Shown here: in pieces, positions 49,301 through 63,415 of the stretch | How the letters are laid out: every line of letters begins with the position of its first letter | Position numbering within the stretch: the stretch's first letter is position 1 | Assembly: GCA_013398015.1 (NCBI GenBank) | Contig: VZRR01010919.1 | Location: 996,675 to 1,060,674 of the forward strand | Direction: 5' to 3' | Length of the DNA stretch: 64,000 nucleotides | Source: Oreocharis arfaki | Lineage: Eukaryota > Chordata > Aves > Passeriformes > Paramythiidae | Made by a program: the position numbers and the translations under genes | Notes under the pieces: generated by a model | Seen by the model: only the letters and a program-made list of their open reading frames with translations | What the model was told of the DNA's origin: nothing | The model's database searches: none

Positions 49301-52300
49301 TTAGATGGTTTGGGGTGTCTGACCCATCCTCTGACTGATGACTCAGGAGGACACAGGTTCTCTGTAGCTCCTGAGAGATGGCAAGACCTATGTGGTTGTC
49401 TTGGATACCTCAGAGCATTGGATTAAGCTCAAATTAAAACTTCTAGCTTTTCTATTTGATTGTTCTATTTCGTCTGAAACTAGATGTGATTATAAATGTG
49501 CACTCTGGGCAGCATCAGGGAGTTTTGAGTAACTGATCCCTCAGTCATTTGTCTCGAGCATATTACAAGAGAGCTGCACATAAATGTGGCACAGCTGAAT
49601 AAAGTCAAAGGGTTTAGGTAAACAGTCTCTCATATTTCAGAAACGAGGAGCTCTCTGTTAAGATGAAATAATGGCAGTAGCTTCTGGGTAAAATATGTAA
49701 AAAATTAGTCTGCAATGATTTTTTTTTTATTTTTTTAAAAAATTAAATAGCTGTGTGCCTTACACATGTCCGTCAATGTACTCGCAGAGGCTTCTAATTA
49801 ATTTGCAAAGCATAGTGTGAACTGTCTGAATAACTATCTGAATAACTGATTTCTATGAAAAATGAGTTTCCAAGACATGTTAGAGGTATTAATTGTAGCT
49901 GAATACGTGATGTCTCTCTTTATAATTTCTTTTCTGGAAATGACTTCCTGATTTTCTGAAACACAGAATATCATCTATCTTTGCTGACTAGTTACTGCTG
50001 CAGTGTATGTTTCTTTCATGCTCAGAAATATCATTATTTCAGTTTTTCTGTTTGATTCCTGCCAAAAACACCCCCACATCTTGTCTACCCATCTCAAATG
50101 GTAAAAAATTTAAGAAAGCTTGAATTTACCTGCCGACATTTCGTGGTCTTGCTTGTGGAAGGTGAGTTGCAAAGCCATCAGCTTTTGTTCAAAGTCTGCT
50201 TTTATCCAGCCGGTGTGTACTTTAGAGAAGTGGCCTGCTTCTCTCCATGGTTTTCCCACTGTGGGAAAGATGATGCTGCAAATATGTGTTTTGCAAGCCT
50301 CATGAGGTGTCCCAGCTGGCTTTTAACAGCTAGCTGAGGTAATAATAACAGATTGTGGTATTAATCTCACCTAATTTTAGATTAGTACTGTGTAGATTTG
50401 AAATAATCAGCATAAGATATTTTTTACAGTCCATATAGAAAATTAAGCAGTTTCAGGTTGTAATTAATCTGTCATTTTGAACATGATTTTTAGGTTGAAT
50501 TATATTTTACATCTGTCTCCACCAGTTATGAAGGGAAAGAGATGACAAGCAACACATAAATATCTAGATTGTAGAGGTCTGTATTTGATCATATATAAAT
50601 ACTTACCCTAGGTCACTCCTAATTTTCGAATACTATATTTTAGTTTTCTGTTTGATCCATCTGTATTTCATTAGTCATCTTACCTGACTATTTGAAGGCC
50701 AGCTTTCATTGACCTATATGCCTGCAGAGCAATAATCAATAAGCACAGTGCCTATAGCTGATTTCCTTTCCCATCTCCCTCATATTCTTAAATCAAAACC
50801 AGCCAAACTAAAGCCACAGGTGTAATTTTTATGCTTCAAGCCATGCTACATCATGTCACAAAACCAGATTAGGAATATCCATACTTCTTATCCTGTTTAT
50901 AAGAATCTCATCTCTTCAGATGTTAAATAATCCCTTTTCTTATTTCTTCTGTTGAATTATAACTGCACACGTTGCACTTGTATTCAAGTTATATTGTATA
51001 GCAAGATTGCAGTAAAACAAATGTAAAATACAAGTTTGAAATGGAACAAAAGTTATTACTTTCTATCTGATTCAACTCAGAAAATTTATTACTAGTGCAA
51101 CTACTTACAACAAAGGTGTAAAAACAAAAAGGCCAGATTTCAATCTGATGTAGATCAAGGTGCATACATCAAAAACATTGAAGGAACATTAGTCTGATCT
51201 AACTAAAGGTACGGACAGTGCGCGGAAGTAGTCTGAATAAATTTTTTTTTTGTGAACAGTTGCAATGTGGGAATAGGAAATCGAAGTAAGGTTTCTTAAA
51301 TCTTAAAGTTAGGGTTTATAAAGCCCACGTTTTCTTCTGTTTCTGTTGCAGTTGCATAAACTCTCTAGGTAAGGGCTGAGCGTATGAAAGATTTTTCATT
51401 GTCTCATTTTCATTTGCTCTGAAAGAAAGCCTTAGGTAAAAGTCTACTATGTTATGGTTAGAAAAGTGAAGATTCAGAATCTGGGGTTCATCTTACTCTG
51501 GCTTTGCTCTGTTGCAGCTCTGTTGATTGCCACTCTGTTCTGATTGTCATACTGACTTCTGATCAGCCAGCTGTCGCCTGTTTTTTCTTTGATAGGCAGG
51601 GACAGCAGGGACTGAAAAGTGCTTCTCCATATAAAAGAGAGTTAAAATAGAAAAATCTCAGTCAGAAGGAAGAAAAGAGCGTTACTTATTTTTTCTTTGA
51701 TACTGTATTCCAGTAGATAGACAGACAGATGGACTGAGAGACTCCTGACAAGTATACTGGTGCTTAGTCACGTGTATTCCGTCATGCTTCAGGAAAGTTA
51801 GTAATGACCTTTGAAAATGTATTAATAAACAGGTAATATTTTTGCCTATATTGTAGCACAGGTAATTACAATAGATGTAACATAATATTCCATTGTAATA
51901 TTCATTATCCATTTATCTTTCCTATGTATTTCACAGCAGCTTGTAAACTTCTGAATTTTTAAAAGCTTGCCTTAGAGAAAGAAATGCATTTTAAAGTTAT
52001 GGTCTCAGATTAATCACGAAAATAGAGGCAAAGAATCACATGATAATATAAAAAACCCCTTTAATCTCTCTCGAATTTTGCTACTTGTGAGTTATATATG
52101 GGACCTTTAAAATAATTTACTTTCGATATTTTACATTCTTTTGCTGTCACTGAGAACAAATGGCTTATATAAAAAGGGCTTAACAGAAAAAAGATAAATA
52201 TTTATTTTTCCTGCTTTATCATTAAACTATGAAACATAAGAATAAAACTAGTCTCATGCTTTTCCCAACACCAACATTTATCATTAAAATGCTACACAAA

Positions 52301-53045
52301 TTTCTGTTAATTCTCCTTTAGACTTTTTGTATGCCTGAGGCAACTGCTAAAGAGCTCTGAATTTTGAGGCTTTTCAGACCTACAGCTGAGGAGAACAGTG
52401 TAAAGTGTTTTGTGCTATTGTGTGGTTCGTAGGCAGACACAATTCTTTCTCTTTGATCCCTCTGTGATTAGAAATCATTTATTTGTTTTCTGTGGTGGTA
52501 ATTTTTACTTCTTTCCTTCATTTTTTATTCATCAGGACTGTTCTGGGCCTCAGAAAAAGCCAGGAGTGGTGCCCAAGCACCTGGTATCACTTGGTGACCT
52601 CCCTGAAGGTGACCACAAAGGAAATTGTTGGATTTCAAAAGCAAAGATCTGTCCTCTGCTTGCAGAATGCACCTTCTAAATGAAGAGCTGCCAAATGAGA
52701 AAGAGATGGTTTATGTACAAATTACCCTCCATTAATTATGAGCAACTTATAAGAATAGCAGCTTCCATAAGGTAAGCATAATTGTGGTCTGTCAGCAGCT
52801 CCCTACAACTCAGTTTTTCTAATGCTTAGCAGTGGAATGACAGGATTTTTTTAACTCTTTCAAAACTGTCTAATAGAGGAGATGGATGAAACCAGTTTCC
52901 GTTGCTGGTGCCCTAATTTCCACTCAAACATCACCACCAAACTCCAACAGTGAAACGCTGATCACTTATAGTTGGCATGTCCTACTTGTGCAAACAGGTT
53001 GCTGAGGTAGCCAGGCCTGACTACAGTGTGCAGGGAAATAAAAGA

Positions 53046-53046
<1 letters not shown>
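46376..53046. other. Long gene-free stretch
   Basis: More than 6 kb of AT-rich sequence with no gene or mobile element recognised. 46800-48400 is especially AT-rich and could hold conserved noncoding DNA, which cannot be judged here. Confidence 0.55.

Positions 53047-53090
<44 letters not shown>
53047..53090 (+). repeat. Poly(A) run of 44
   Basis: Pure A44 followed by CAAACAAACCAACAAAAAAG. AATAAA (53037-53042) lies only four bases in front. This could be a microsatellite or the tail of a retroposed transcript, though the spacing is shorter than a normal cleavage distance. The Lys-rich and Phe-rich open frames across it are artefacts. Confidence 0.9.
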
Positions 53091-53091
<1 letters not shown>

Positions 53092-56000
53092 AAACAAACC
53101 AACAAAAAAGAAAATTTAGATCTAAACCAAGGAGTATACAATATTGCAACTACCAACACTAAGCTGGCAATGTCTAATTAGAGAGTCACGTGCAGGTTAT
53201 CCTGATTGTGATCTAGAAGGCTGTAAAAGAAAGGACAGAAATATTCTGGAAAACCAGCGTCTTAACGACTGCAGCCTCTTTCCCGTGGTATGAATTTTAA
53301 ATCAGTTTTGGAAACGACACTCTGATTTTTCATCAGGGAACCAAGTGATAAACAGGGAACCCTGACAAAATCTTGGGCTTAAGATAACAAACTAAGTGTT
53401 CATTACCACACTGTTATCTTGACATAACCAAGTAGTCTGAAGCTAACCAAGCTAACTGCAGTGGGTTCTGGTTAAAGGCCCAGTGCAATAAAGGAGAGTG
53501 ACAGATGGTTGTCTCTGATTTTTCTAAGTGCCATATTGCCACAATTTCCATTCTATTTACCAATGCCATGACACTATGTGCCTCAGAAAATCAAGCATAA
53601 AGAGGCACTCAAAACCCAATGCAATTAGAAGACAGGTCTGATCTGAAGAATTTTGGCCTTATTTGCCTGTATAGATTTTGAAAAAACATTTTTGTGGAGG
53701 AAGCTGTTATATGACGTTTAAAAAGTCCAGCATGAAAAAGATATAATGCCTGTGAGGGGAAATATAAGTAGTAAACTGAAAGAAGATTAAAAATGAGTAA
53801 CTCATAAAGTCTACAAGCTATGAAAAAGAGAGAAGATAAACGGCTGACTCAATTTGATGTTACAGCTGAAAGTCTAGCTTTACAGAGAGGCTCCTTCTGT
53901 TGCTTTTACATTGAGTCTTTATTCCCATCAGGTGATGAATGCTTATGGAGGTTAGGTTATGGGCATAATAAATGTTCAGAACTCTTCCAAAACACATGCA
54001 AATGACAAAGCTAAGAGTACATGCCTAAGAATAATTCATAATTCCCATATCAGTCAGAACAATGTAACAGCAGCACAAGTTCATTATGCACAGGAACAGA
54101 CCAGAATCTGACAGCTTTCCACTACAGTTTACAGGAAAAGAAATGTTATCTTGGTATCTCATCGTAAATGCTCTCTATGATACTCATGCTGGCAAGCTGT
54201 AAGTTAATACACATCATTTCCCTGAGTTTCTTCTTTGCAAAGAAAGAATAAAACTGCTGAAAATATACTGATATAGGAGTGTTAATTTTCAAATAATTAT
54301 CTGTACATCTTAATGATCACACAGCTAGTATCCTGAGAAGGGCACATTTTCTTGCTGAGTATCCTGTTGGTGTCAAGGAAGAGCCAGGCAACACGGAAAT
54401 ACTGTAACATTTTAACAGCAGAAACTAAGTGAAGGATTTTGATTTCCTACCTGGTCCATAGTGCCATGATTTTTAAATTTTTGCATCTATGTAAGATCCA
54501 TGGATAGCCATATGTAATGGTTGGTAAAGCAGTTCACGTGGAATTTCTCCATAGGCAGAAGTTCTTACAGGTCTTTGAGGTGACCTTCAAATTTCAATAA
54601 AACCATGTGATTTATATGGAAGAAATATTTTAGGGAAACCAGGCAGAGTACTGACTGGTTGTGGGTTAGGTCTGTTTATTTTGTATTGAATAAGCTGAGC
54701 AAACTCTGGCATTGTTATGGAGGCATCAGGAAAGACATGAAGATAATTTGTCCCAAAGGCTTGTAGGGTCATGCTGGCTTCTAACAAAGTGAAAGCAAAT
54801 AAAAAAAAGATGCTTAATTTATCCTGAGTGTAAATTCTCAAAATAATGTAAATACTCTGCTGCGAGCCACAAAATTATGTAGCTAAAGAAAACGTAAAAA
54901 AATCATTAGAGGTCCAGAAGTTGTTTCATTTGCAAAGGCACACACTTGAAGAATCACATTTTCATTTTCTGTGCAGCTTTAGTCCTGAGTGAGGCAATAG
55001 CCCATGGTGAATGTACGTGATCCTGTAGTTGAAGATCATGTCATATTACATAAGCGTAAGGACAAAGGAATTGCGATTGTCCCAGGAAATGTGAATCTGT
55101 CATGTCTTAGCATTTGAGGCTTTCAGCCTGAACAACCCTCATTTAATCTATTTTTACATAAAGATCATGTAATCGATTAAGATTTACATTTAATGCAAAA
55201 CAGGTAAAAAGCTATGAATGTGTTTTCTCCAATGTAATGCAGAACTAAATTAAATTTACAAGGTCTTAACATCTGGAGGTAAACACACAATTCCTGTGCT
55301 ATGTTTATTGATGTGTTATCATTTTTGTGTTGCTGTGTAATTGTCACATTAAAGCATCTGGTATTATTCACTGCCTTTTCAGAAATTCATGCACAGAAGG
55401 ACATTGAAGTTTCTAATGCACAGGAAACTAAACACTTTTTCCACTCGGAAAGTGAGGGGAGGGAGATCCCCTTTCTTATCCTGAAGGTTTTCTCCTGTCA
55501 ATATTCACAGGCTTTGTGCACCTAAGAAGGAAATGGAGGTATTAGATCTTCTTGAAAACATCCTGCAATGTTTTTCATTTACTATATGAAAAATCGGCTT
55601 TTTAGAATTTCAGAACAGAAAATACAGAAAACACAGAAAACCTTGTGAAATGTAGAGTAGACAATAGAACCCTGATCTGATCTGTCTAACCTCTGTCTTT
55701 CTTCTATATTTTTTTTTGTATTGTTCCCAACTTCTTCGGCTCTCTCTCAGCAGTCCCTCTTATTTTGGTTTCAGAAGTAGTTATTTTGATTCAGAAAGTA
55801 TGATCATTGCTGACAGTATGGACTGGTGGGTAACAGCAAAAATTCTACCATTTCTTTCCTCATGGACATGATCCCTTGTGAGGGTCTTGACGGCTAGGGG
55901 AGAGCAGAAGGCAGGCCCTGTCACCTCAGCCGACTTAGCCTGATGTGAAAATGTTATATTCCTTCCCGTTGAAACACTGGTAGTAGTGCTAAATCTATGC

Positions 56001-59000
56001 ACAACACCAATGGAGATGTCTGAGAGTCAATCCTCAGTCCTAAACTGTGCCTTCAACAATGACTCACATAAAAAAAAAAAAAATTACAGTGGTTTAATGA
56101 CAGAGACTGTAGTTCAACACTATAGCAAATCTAAAAGTCTCTTCTCTTATATATTGGGGCTCTACATTAATGCTAGGACCAGACTCAACAGTTCTTGTCA
56201 ATCACTAACAGCTTACAATACCTATCAGAGAATTTCTGTACAGAGTGGAAATACACTCTGTATTATTACTGGCATAAATTGACCAGAAAATTTCAGGTAT
56301 GTGCAAGTTTGTAAAAGTCATCTATGTGTGTTGACATTTTATATTATAATGTGACAAGAAAGAACATTCCTTCATTTGATGATATTCATCCATAACTGAT
56401 GATACACACAATTTATATTACCAAGGGCCTAAATTTAACCTTGTATTTTGATTTTAAATTGCAAAATGATAAAATTTAAACTTTTTTTTTCTGATTTAGA
56501 TCTAGCTGTTTGATCATTAGACATTCTTTGTTTAAAATGGCTTGAGCATGTTTTAAAATACCAACTGTGCAGTGCACTAAGTATTTCTATCTTTATGCTT
56601 CTGTGAACTATAGAATCCATTTTTATTCCAATTTATCAGTGTAACTCTCATTAATTAAGTTTTCAATTTTATTTCTAGCCACTTGTTTTATCTAGCACCC
56701 AGGCCTTGCTAAAATGTTTTCACCCAGAATTTAGCTCAGAATGAAAAAAATATGCTCAATGCAAAATCGTTTTTTCTTTCCTGATATAAAAATTATTTTG
56801 AAAATGAGACTAGTGGGCAAACTGTCTGTCTTGCTGATCTTGTAGTTCTGAGCATAGAGTTAAAAATGTTGTCTTTAAGGATGAAATCTCTTCCTTTCAG
56901 CTGTTTTACTTTGTAACTTAAAGTTATCATGTAAAAGTTGGTTCCCTTAATTCTTCCTCTTAGGTCTTTTAATTATACCATGCCCAAAGTATTTTAAGTA
57001 GTATCTCCAGTTACAACTCCCCACCTTGTCCAACATTGGAATTTTATATGAAAATGAATAATGTATACAATACAGCATTAATTGTTCTACTCAGACTGTC
57101 GTGTTCTTCCTCAACTCCCCAAACTCACATCCTATCACTCCTAGTCAGGAACAGAATTTTGCTTGTCCAGCTCGCTAGATCTCTGCAGTCAGCACAAGGA
57201 AGTAACACAAAGTGCCACGTTATCACTCCAGCAATAGGGTCACTGGATTTTAAAAGCCAAAACAGACACTGAAGACATAATCAAGACAGGAAACACGTGT
57301 CTTATATGACGAGAAAAGCATCTTACTTAATATGCAAAATAAAACAGCATTCCAGTGTTCCTTGGCTCAGAAGTTGGAAATTTTTGATTGTTTCAATACA
57401 GAGTAATTTTGCTCTGCTTTCCAGGCCATAACATGCCCAGCTTATTTGGTGCTCACATAAAGAAATTCAGATCTCTCTGCTTGCAAATATACATGTTGAC
57501 TGTATCCTGAAGTATTTTCTCCTATGAGGGGCCTTCTAGGGAGGAAACAAGACCAGAATCATAGTGACTGTTCTCTCACATGCCAAACCTACTCAACTGC
57601 AAGCTTTCTACTGCACTTTTGCCCCAGGAAATGTGTCATAAGGTGAAGATTTTTTGGGGAAGCTCACAGAATATTTGTTTTTGCCATACCAGGATCTACT
57701 TCTACATCCTTTGAAGATGTTGTGATTAAGTGTGCACTGTTTTCTCCTCTTTTATTTCAATTAAGGTGGCACTATACACATATTTCTGAGGATGAATCTT
57801 ACAATATTTTGTACTTAATTTCGGGATCCTAATTTTACATCTCATCTATGAAAAGCTCATAGTAAATATATATTTTCTTGGCATCTGGATTGAAACCAAC
57901 AATCGTAACAACCACAAATATCTCCTGGCATTTCTCTTTATCTGGCTTTATTGTAAGCATACAAGTTCCAACAAAACGGGTATTTTTCCAAAAACTTACG
58001 CACATGCTGTTATTGTTTAGAGCCCTGTTTTTCTCATTTCCATTTCTCACAGCATAAAGAGATACAATTCATAATGATTTACTTCTGTATTTACTAGATT
58101 TGGGCTGAACTCTGAGCCTAGAGCTGTTGGGTGCTGAAGATTGCAGCTAAGGAGCTAACTCTACAATAGCTGGTGAGAAACCTATGTAGCAGGATTACTC
58201 CTTTTGGATCCCATACACCTTCTACTTTCCACATCCTTTTGGTTCTAATTGAAGTTAAAGTAAAGCCTTTTGGTATCCACTGAAGAACTTGAGCATTTTA
58301 ATGACTGAGCTCTCAAGGAGAGATTAGACCGACTTTGCTCACTAGCCAGCCATCTTTGAAATAATACCTAGCAAAATAAACTTTTCCCTTTTAACCTTGA
58401 GTAAGACTAAAACAGCATTAGCTTTATATGTTCAGATGCTAAAGGAAGCAAAACCTTCCTGATGTGCCAAGCAGCAAAATGAGCTTAAGGAGCTCATACT
58501 TCTGTAAGAATTTTTGCTGCTACATCAGGAAATGGTTGCTATGGAGCGAAGGTTGCTGCTAAGGTGACTGTAAAGTAATGTTTCCTTCTTTCTTCCTTTA
58601 TTTTCTTGAAAGACCTTATGTTTTGCACTTGTTGAAAAGGTAACATTTTGCTTTTCTTAAGGAACGACGAGTATCCCAAAACATACTCTGGACTTGATTC
58701 AATGAGAATATCAAACAGCAAGAGGTAGCTTATTGAAAATCTATGCAAAAATTTATCATTCATTGTAATTTCCACTTAAGTTACGGGCTGTCTTTTTCCT
58801 CACTGTTTCCTCCTAATTCCTCTACACTTTCTGCTGCCCATTTGACGTCCTAATTGCCTAAAGATAAAAGTATTCTCCCTTTCATTTGTTGAACTGCTTT
58901 CCTTTCAGTATTATTAAGTATAATTGCTTATATCCAGCTCCTATTGACTGATGTTGAGACAGTTTCTGATGCTGTGGAAATATGAGCTACTTTTTTGCTG

Positions 59001-62000
59001 TACGTGTATCATCTGAAAAATGATGACTGTGATACAGCTCTGGCCATTTTTCTATAACATGCAATGAAGAAGACTTCACTGTTTGCTGTGGTACATATAT
59101 CTTTGCAGTGAAGTATGTTGCAGATATGTAAAACTTGTTACTAATTGGAATTCTGACTTATTCTGTTTTACTCTCTTTTTCTGTTGAACATTCTGTTGCA
59201 AAGAGATAAGTGTTAGTAGGCTTTTAATTTCATGTATGTGCATTTTTCATATTACTAGTACGTAATACTTAAATGTGCCTTAGTACATGTAGAAAAAGAT
59301 AGTGTGTATTAGAGGTGATTATTAATTTGTAATTAATCAAATTAAATCCTCTAATGAATTTAATTCAGCAGAAAATCTACAAATTTCTTGTCCTTCCAGT
59401 TTTTAAAAGACTAATTCCAGGATAGAATAAGTCTGTACTCCTATGTACTTGATTCCATGGCTCATGCCACGAAAGAAATCAGATTAAGAAAAGACAAGCG
59501 AATTAATTAGCACCTTCTAAAGCTAAGACTAAAAACCTCAACTTCCTAGAAGTGTTCTTCGAGATAAGCCTATGTGCCTAGTAATAAGTTTAAAGTTGGA
59601 TGAATGAAAGAGTAATTTCTAATAAAGGGAGGTTTTACTTCTTTGTTTACTTACCTGTTTGTTCTCCCTGGCTGCTCTGAGTCACAGGGTGTCAGGAAGT
59701 TTATATAACAGATGTATTTATCTATATATGAGAATCTAAGGAAGCTGCCACACCTGGAATTCAGTAGCCATTGAAAAGAAGCTATTAGTTACCCGAATAA
59801 AAATTTTCAAGAAAACAGATGCTTAAGGAGCATTTATCACCTCTTTCCATTTTTCAAATTGCTTTTCTGATTTTTTTTTTTTCCTCAGAGTAATGGTGCT
59901 ATTTGGAAATGAAAAAGTGGATCAACACTAGGAAAGACAATGGTGTTGGCATATGGTTAGCAAAACTACTCATCCCTAGCATAAGGCACAGTTCTGACCC
60001 CGAAGAAGGTGTTTTCTTTTGAGCAGGTATGTGGGACATGAGTACAGAAACAGGATGTAGATACCATTCTGTCTTGAAAGGCCAAAAATAAAATACTTTG
60101 TTTCTTATTAGTTCCACAGTATTGTTAATCAAAGAAATCTTCTTACAGGAATGAATCAATTTTTATTGACATTATGGACTAGCCAGACAGAAAAAATATT
60201 ACTCAAGTTTACGGTGCTCTGTGTGGTCCACTGCTATAGCTCCAAACCTGGAGTTCCCATAATTGCCATAACTTGCTTAGCACATTTTAAAAAATGCAAT
60301 TGCATACTAATCGGAAGTGTAGGATTGTATCCATTTTATAAAAAATTCTTTACTATATAGAATGCATTTTGTTCAGTAATGGTGGGATATATCTCTGTGT
60401 ACACACACCTAGCGCATGTGTGGGTATGAGAATGCATGCATGTTGTGTGGTCTATATATGAATTTCTTCTCCAATAAATAAAAAAATGTAAAAAAATCTG
60501 GAAAAATGTAAGTTTAAATAAATAATAAAAAATCTTAGTTGTTCTACGCTCCCCTAAAAACGTATTTACATTATGAAACAAGCTGTTCATGTTAAACTTA
60601 GCACAAATGAGCTGTAACCGTTCCACAAACACAGCACAATCATTAACATCTGCATGCACTTCATAACCCTGGCTTCTTATATCTATCTCATGTTGTAGTC
60701 TTGATCTCTTTTTTTTCCCTCCCTCTCACTTTTCCACTCGTTAAGTGGCTTCAGAAAATCTTTTCATGAAGCAGGGGCAAATGAATAGCTGATCTTGTAA
60801 CCTTTTAAAACCCATTAAAAGTACTTAATGGGTTTACTGAAATTTATTTTGCCGTTTTTATGATTTTATCATATATGAAATAAAAGAATACATAGCCTTC
60901 AAAATACATATGGATAGCTCCCTGATTTTAGACTGCCATCATACTCTCTGATTTTAAAACCTAAACTGTAAGCTACAATATAAATGTGTATGCATATACA
61001 ATATCTCTATTGGTCTCAATTTGGAGAAGATATAAAAATTTTATCAAGATGGATATATGAATTAAAAAAACCCCACAGAACAACACCTTTGCCTATTTCT
61101 CATAGATAGAAAACACTGTGACAATTTTCAGCCACCGATATATTTGTCTTATTTTCATATCTTTTTTTCTACAACATTTTGGAGAACTTGTTGCTAATCT
61201 ATCCTTATGACTTAAATATTCGAGAAAAGGAGGAGGGGTCATGAATCCTGTTTCATTTTACCTGACTTGTGATGATTTGTAAATTGAGGCATAACAAAAT
61301 GTGACTGCAGCTGTAGGCAGAGATTCTCGGGACACCTGAGCTCTTGATGTCAGCCCTCGGAAAAGAAATAGCGCATCCTTTTTGGTGCATCAGTGTGGAT
61401 GCAGTGGTCTGGCTGAGGATAAGGTTAATTTTCCAGGCCTTATGGCTATACAATATGTCTGCCTTCTTTCTGGGATCCAAGTGAATAAGACTGTTGAGTA
61501 TCCAGCTGTGCCATACCACATGTTTGATGCTTACTGGGGTATCTCTACTTAGTGATGCCTTCCACGGTTTTGACATGACCTGAGACACAACTCAGCTCTT
61601 ACTGCCTTTTAGGGAAACCCCAACATCCTATTGCTTTTTCCTGCATTTTTCCTTCCAGCTTCATCTCCTTTCTACATCTGAAAGTCAAAGTATGTGTGTT
61701 CATCGGCAGAGAGGAGCTTAATCTTCAATTTTGTCTGATTTTTATGGGGCAAGTTAGAACCAACTAAAAGAGGTGAAGATGTTGAGATGAATTTCAGTAT
61801 TTTTGTTTCATTTTATGTCTTTGGTGGTATTTCTTGTTACATTGAATATTTCTCAGTAAAATGCAGTCCCAAATTTGTAATGGAGAGTTCTGAGGATACA
61901 TTTTGAGTATCATCTCTGTTCTTTGTAGTACCTTGAGTGAAATCTTGGGGAACCATTGTCATAGGCAAAAACTCTTAACCTTCAGATCTTCACTCTTTTC

Positions 62001-62936
62001 CTTTGAAATATCTAACTCTGTGAAATTAGGGTGTGTACTACTGTGTTTCTGTTCTTTATGAAATGTATCTGAGAAGCTTTCTCTGGTATGCTAATTTGGT
62101 TAGCTTATCTTTCTTTGCACACTCCTCTGCATCTCATTGTCCATCCATGTCAGCAAAGTCTTACAAACTCCTTCATGGAATAATTTGATTATGCTGTAGA
62201 ATCCACACTTCTAAAATCCTTGAGAGTTTTCATGCCTACATAGTCGAAATTTGCCTTTTAGAATAATACACTTGTACATCAGAAGTCTTTCTCAAACCAG
62301 GATTTTGGATATAATTATTTTGTCCCTGGCCTATGTGTTCCATTTATGAAGTAAAAATAAAAAGTAGAAGCTTGAAGATTGAAAGGAAACAAACAGGTCA
62401 GCTTCCTAAGTGAAAATAGCTGCTTTACCTTCTGGGTATATCTTATTTCTTTAAAAAGTTCAAATAGTTATAAACATATAAACTTAATAAATTTAAATAA
62501 ATTTTAAAAATCCTTTAAAAATGGCTTATAATTTATGTCATTTATTTATGAATTTATATTTATTATCAATACAATTTTGTAAACACTAAGGTTGTAAAAA
62601 TAATTAGTTTCTTCTTTTTACTATACTCATACTTTAATTCCTATAGAATCCTGTCTCAATGGACCAAAAATAACTTGTCAAGATCAGAGGAAGTCATCTG
62701 TCATTATAGGTGAATGCAAAATTATTTTGGCTAGTCAACTGGTAAGGAGACTTACTGTAGAGTTTCGTTTTATTTATTAGTAGTACTGCTTTATTCTTAT
62801 CTCTGCTTCTGCCTACCTAAATGACACAAGGTACCCAGGAACATCACAAATCTCTGTGGTGCTGTTTCAGTCAGCCTTGCTCTGAGCTAGAACTACTTCA
62901 GGGAAGCAGATTATCCCTTTAATCCTTAGCTGCTCG
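53091..62936. other. Long gene-free stretch
   Basis: Nearly 10 kb without a recognisable gene or mobile element. Points of mild interest, handled in findings, are the minus-strand open frame 54587-54841 with a hydrophobic leader, an acceptor-like site at 55379 with a hydrophilic open frame behind it, and an inverted repeat at 60808-60835. The open frame 61253-61588 on minus (111 codons) has no domain or splice context that I recognise. Confidence 0.55.
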
Positions 62937-63211
62937 TGCTGCTGTTGGCTGGGCTGTGGTTAATTTTCTTTGCAGCTGCCTCTCTATGGGGCTGTGTTTT
63001 GGATTTGTGCTGAAAACAGTACAAATAATCCAGGTACGTTTCAATTGTTGTTAAGCATGCTTACACAGAGGCAAAGCCTTTTCTGCTCCTTGCCCCACCC
63101 CCCCCAGTGAGGAGGCTGGGGCTGCATGAGAAATTGGGAAGGGACACAGCTGGGACAGCTGACCCCAAGTGACCAAAGGGATATGCCATACCATATGGCC
63201 CACATTCAGCA

Positions 63212-63217
63212 TATAAA
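63212..63217 (+). promoter_or_regulatory. LTR TATA box
   Basis: TATAAA within GCATATAAAGCTGGG, at the expected place between U3 and the transcribed part of the LTR; ATTAAA follows about 200 bases later. It would be the core promoter of the LTR if active. Confidence 0.6.
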
Positions 63218-63409
63218 GCTGGGGGATGAAGAAGGAAGGGAGGAACATTTGAAATGATGATACATGTATTCCCAAGTAACCCTTATATGGGTTGTTTGTG
63301 ATGGAGCCCTGCTTTCCTAGAGATGGCTGAACATCTGCCTTCCCATCGGAAATGGTGAATGTATTCCTTGTTTTGCTTTGCTTATGTGAGTGTTGCTTTT
63401 ACTTTCCCT

Positions 63410-63415
63410 ATTAAA
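63410..63415 (+). terminator. LTR poly(A) signal
   Basis: ATTAAA is followed by a T-rich stretch and the U5-like ATCTCAACCCACGAG, marking the R/U5 border of the LTR. Confidence 0.55.

Noticed and set aside
52977..53162. Open frames over the A44 run, poly-Lys on plus and poly-Phe on minus
   Set aside because: Translation of a homopolymer.
61253..61588. 111-codon minus-strand open frame
   Set aside because: No recognisable family, no splice context; within the length expected by chance in 64 kb over six frames.
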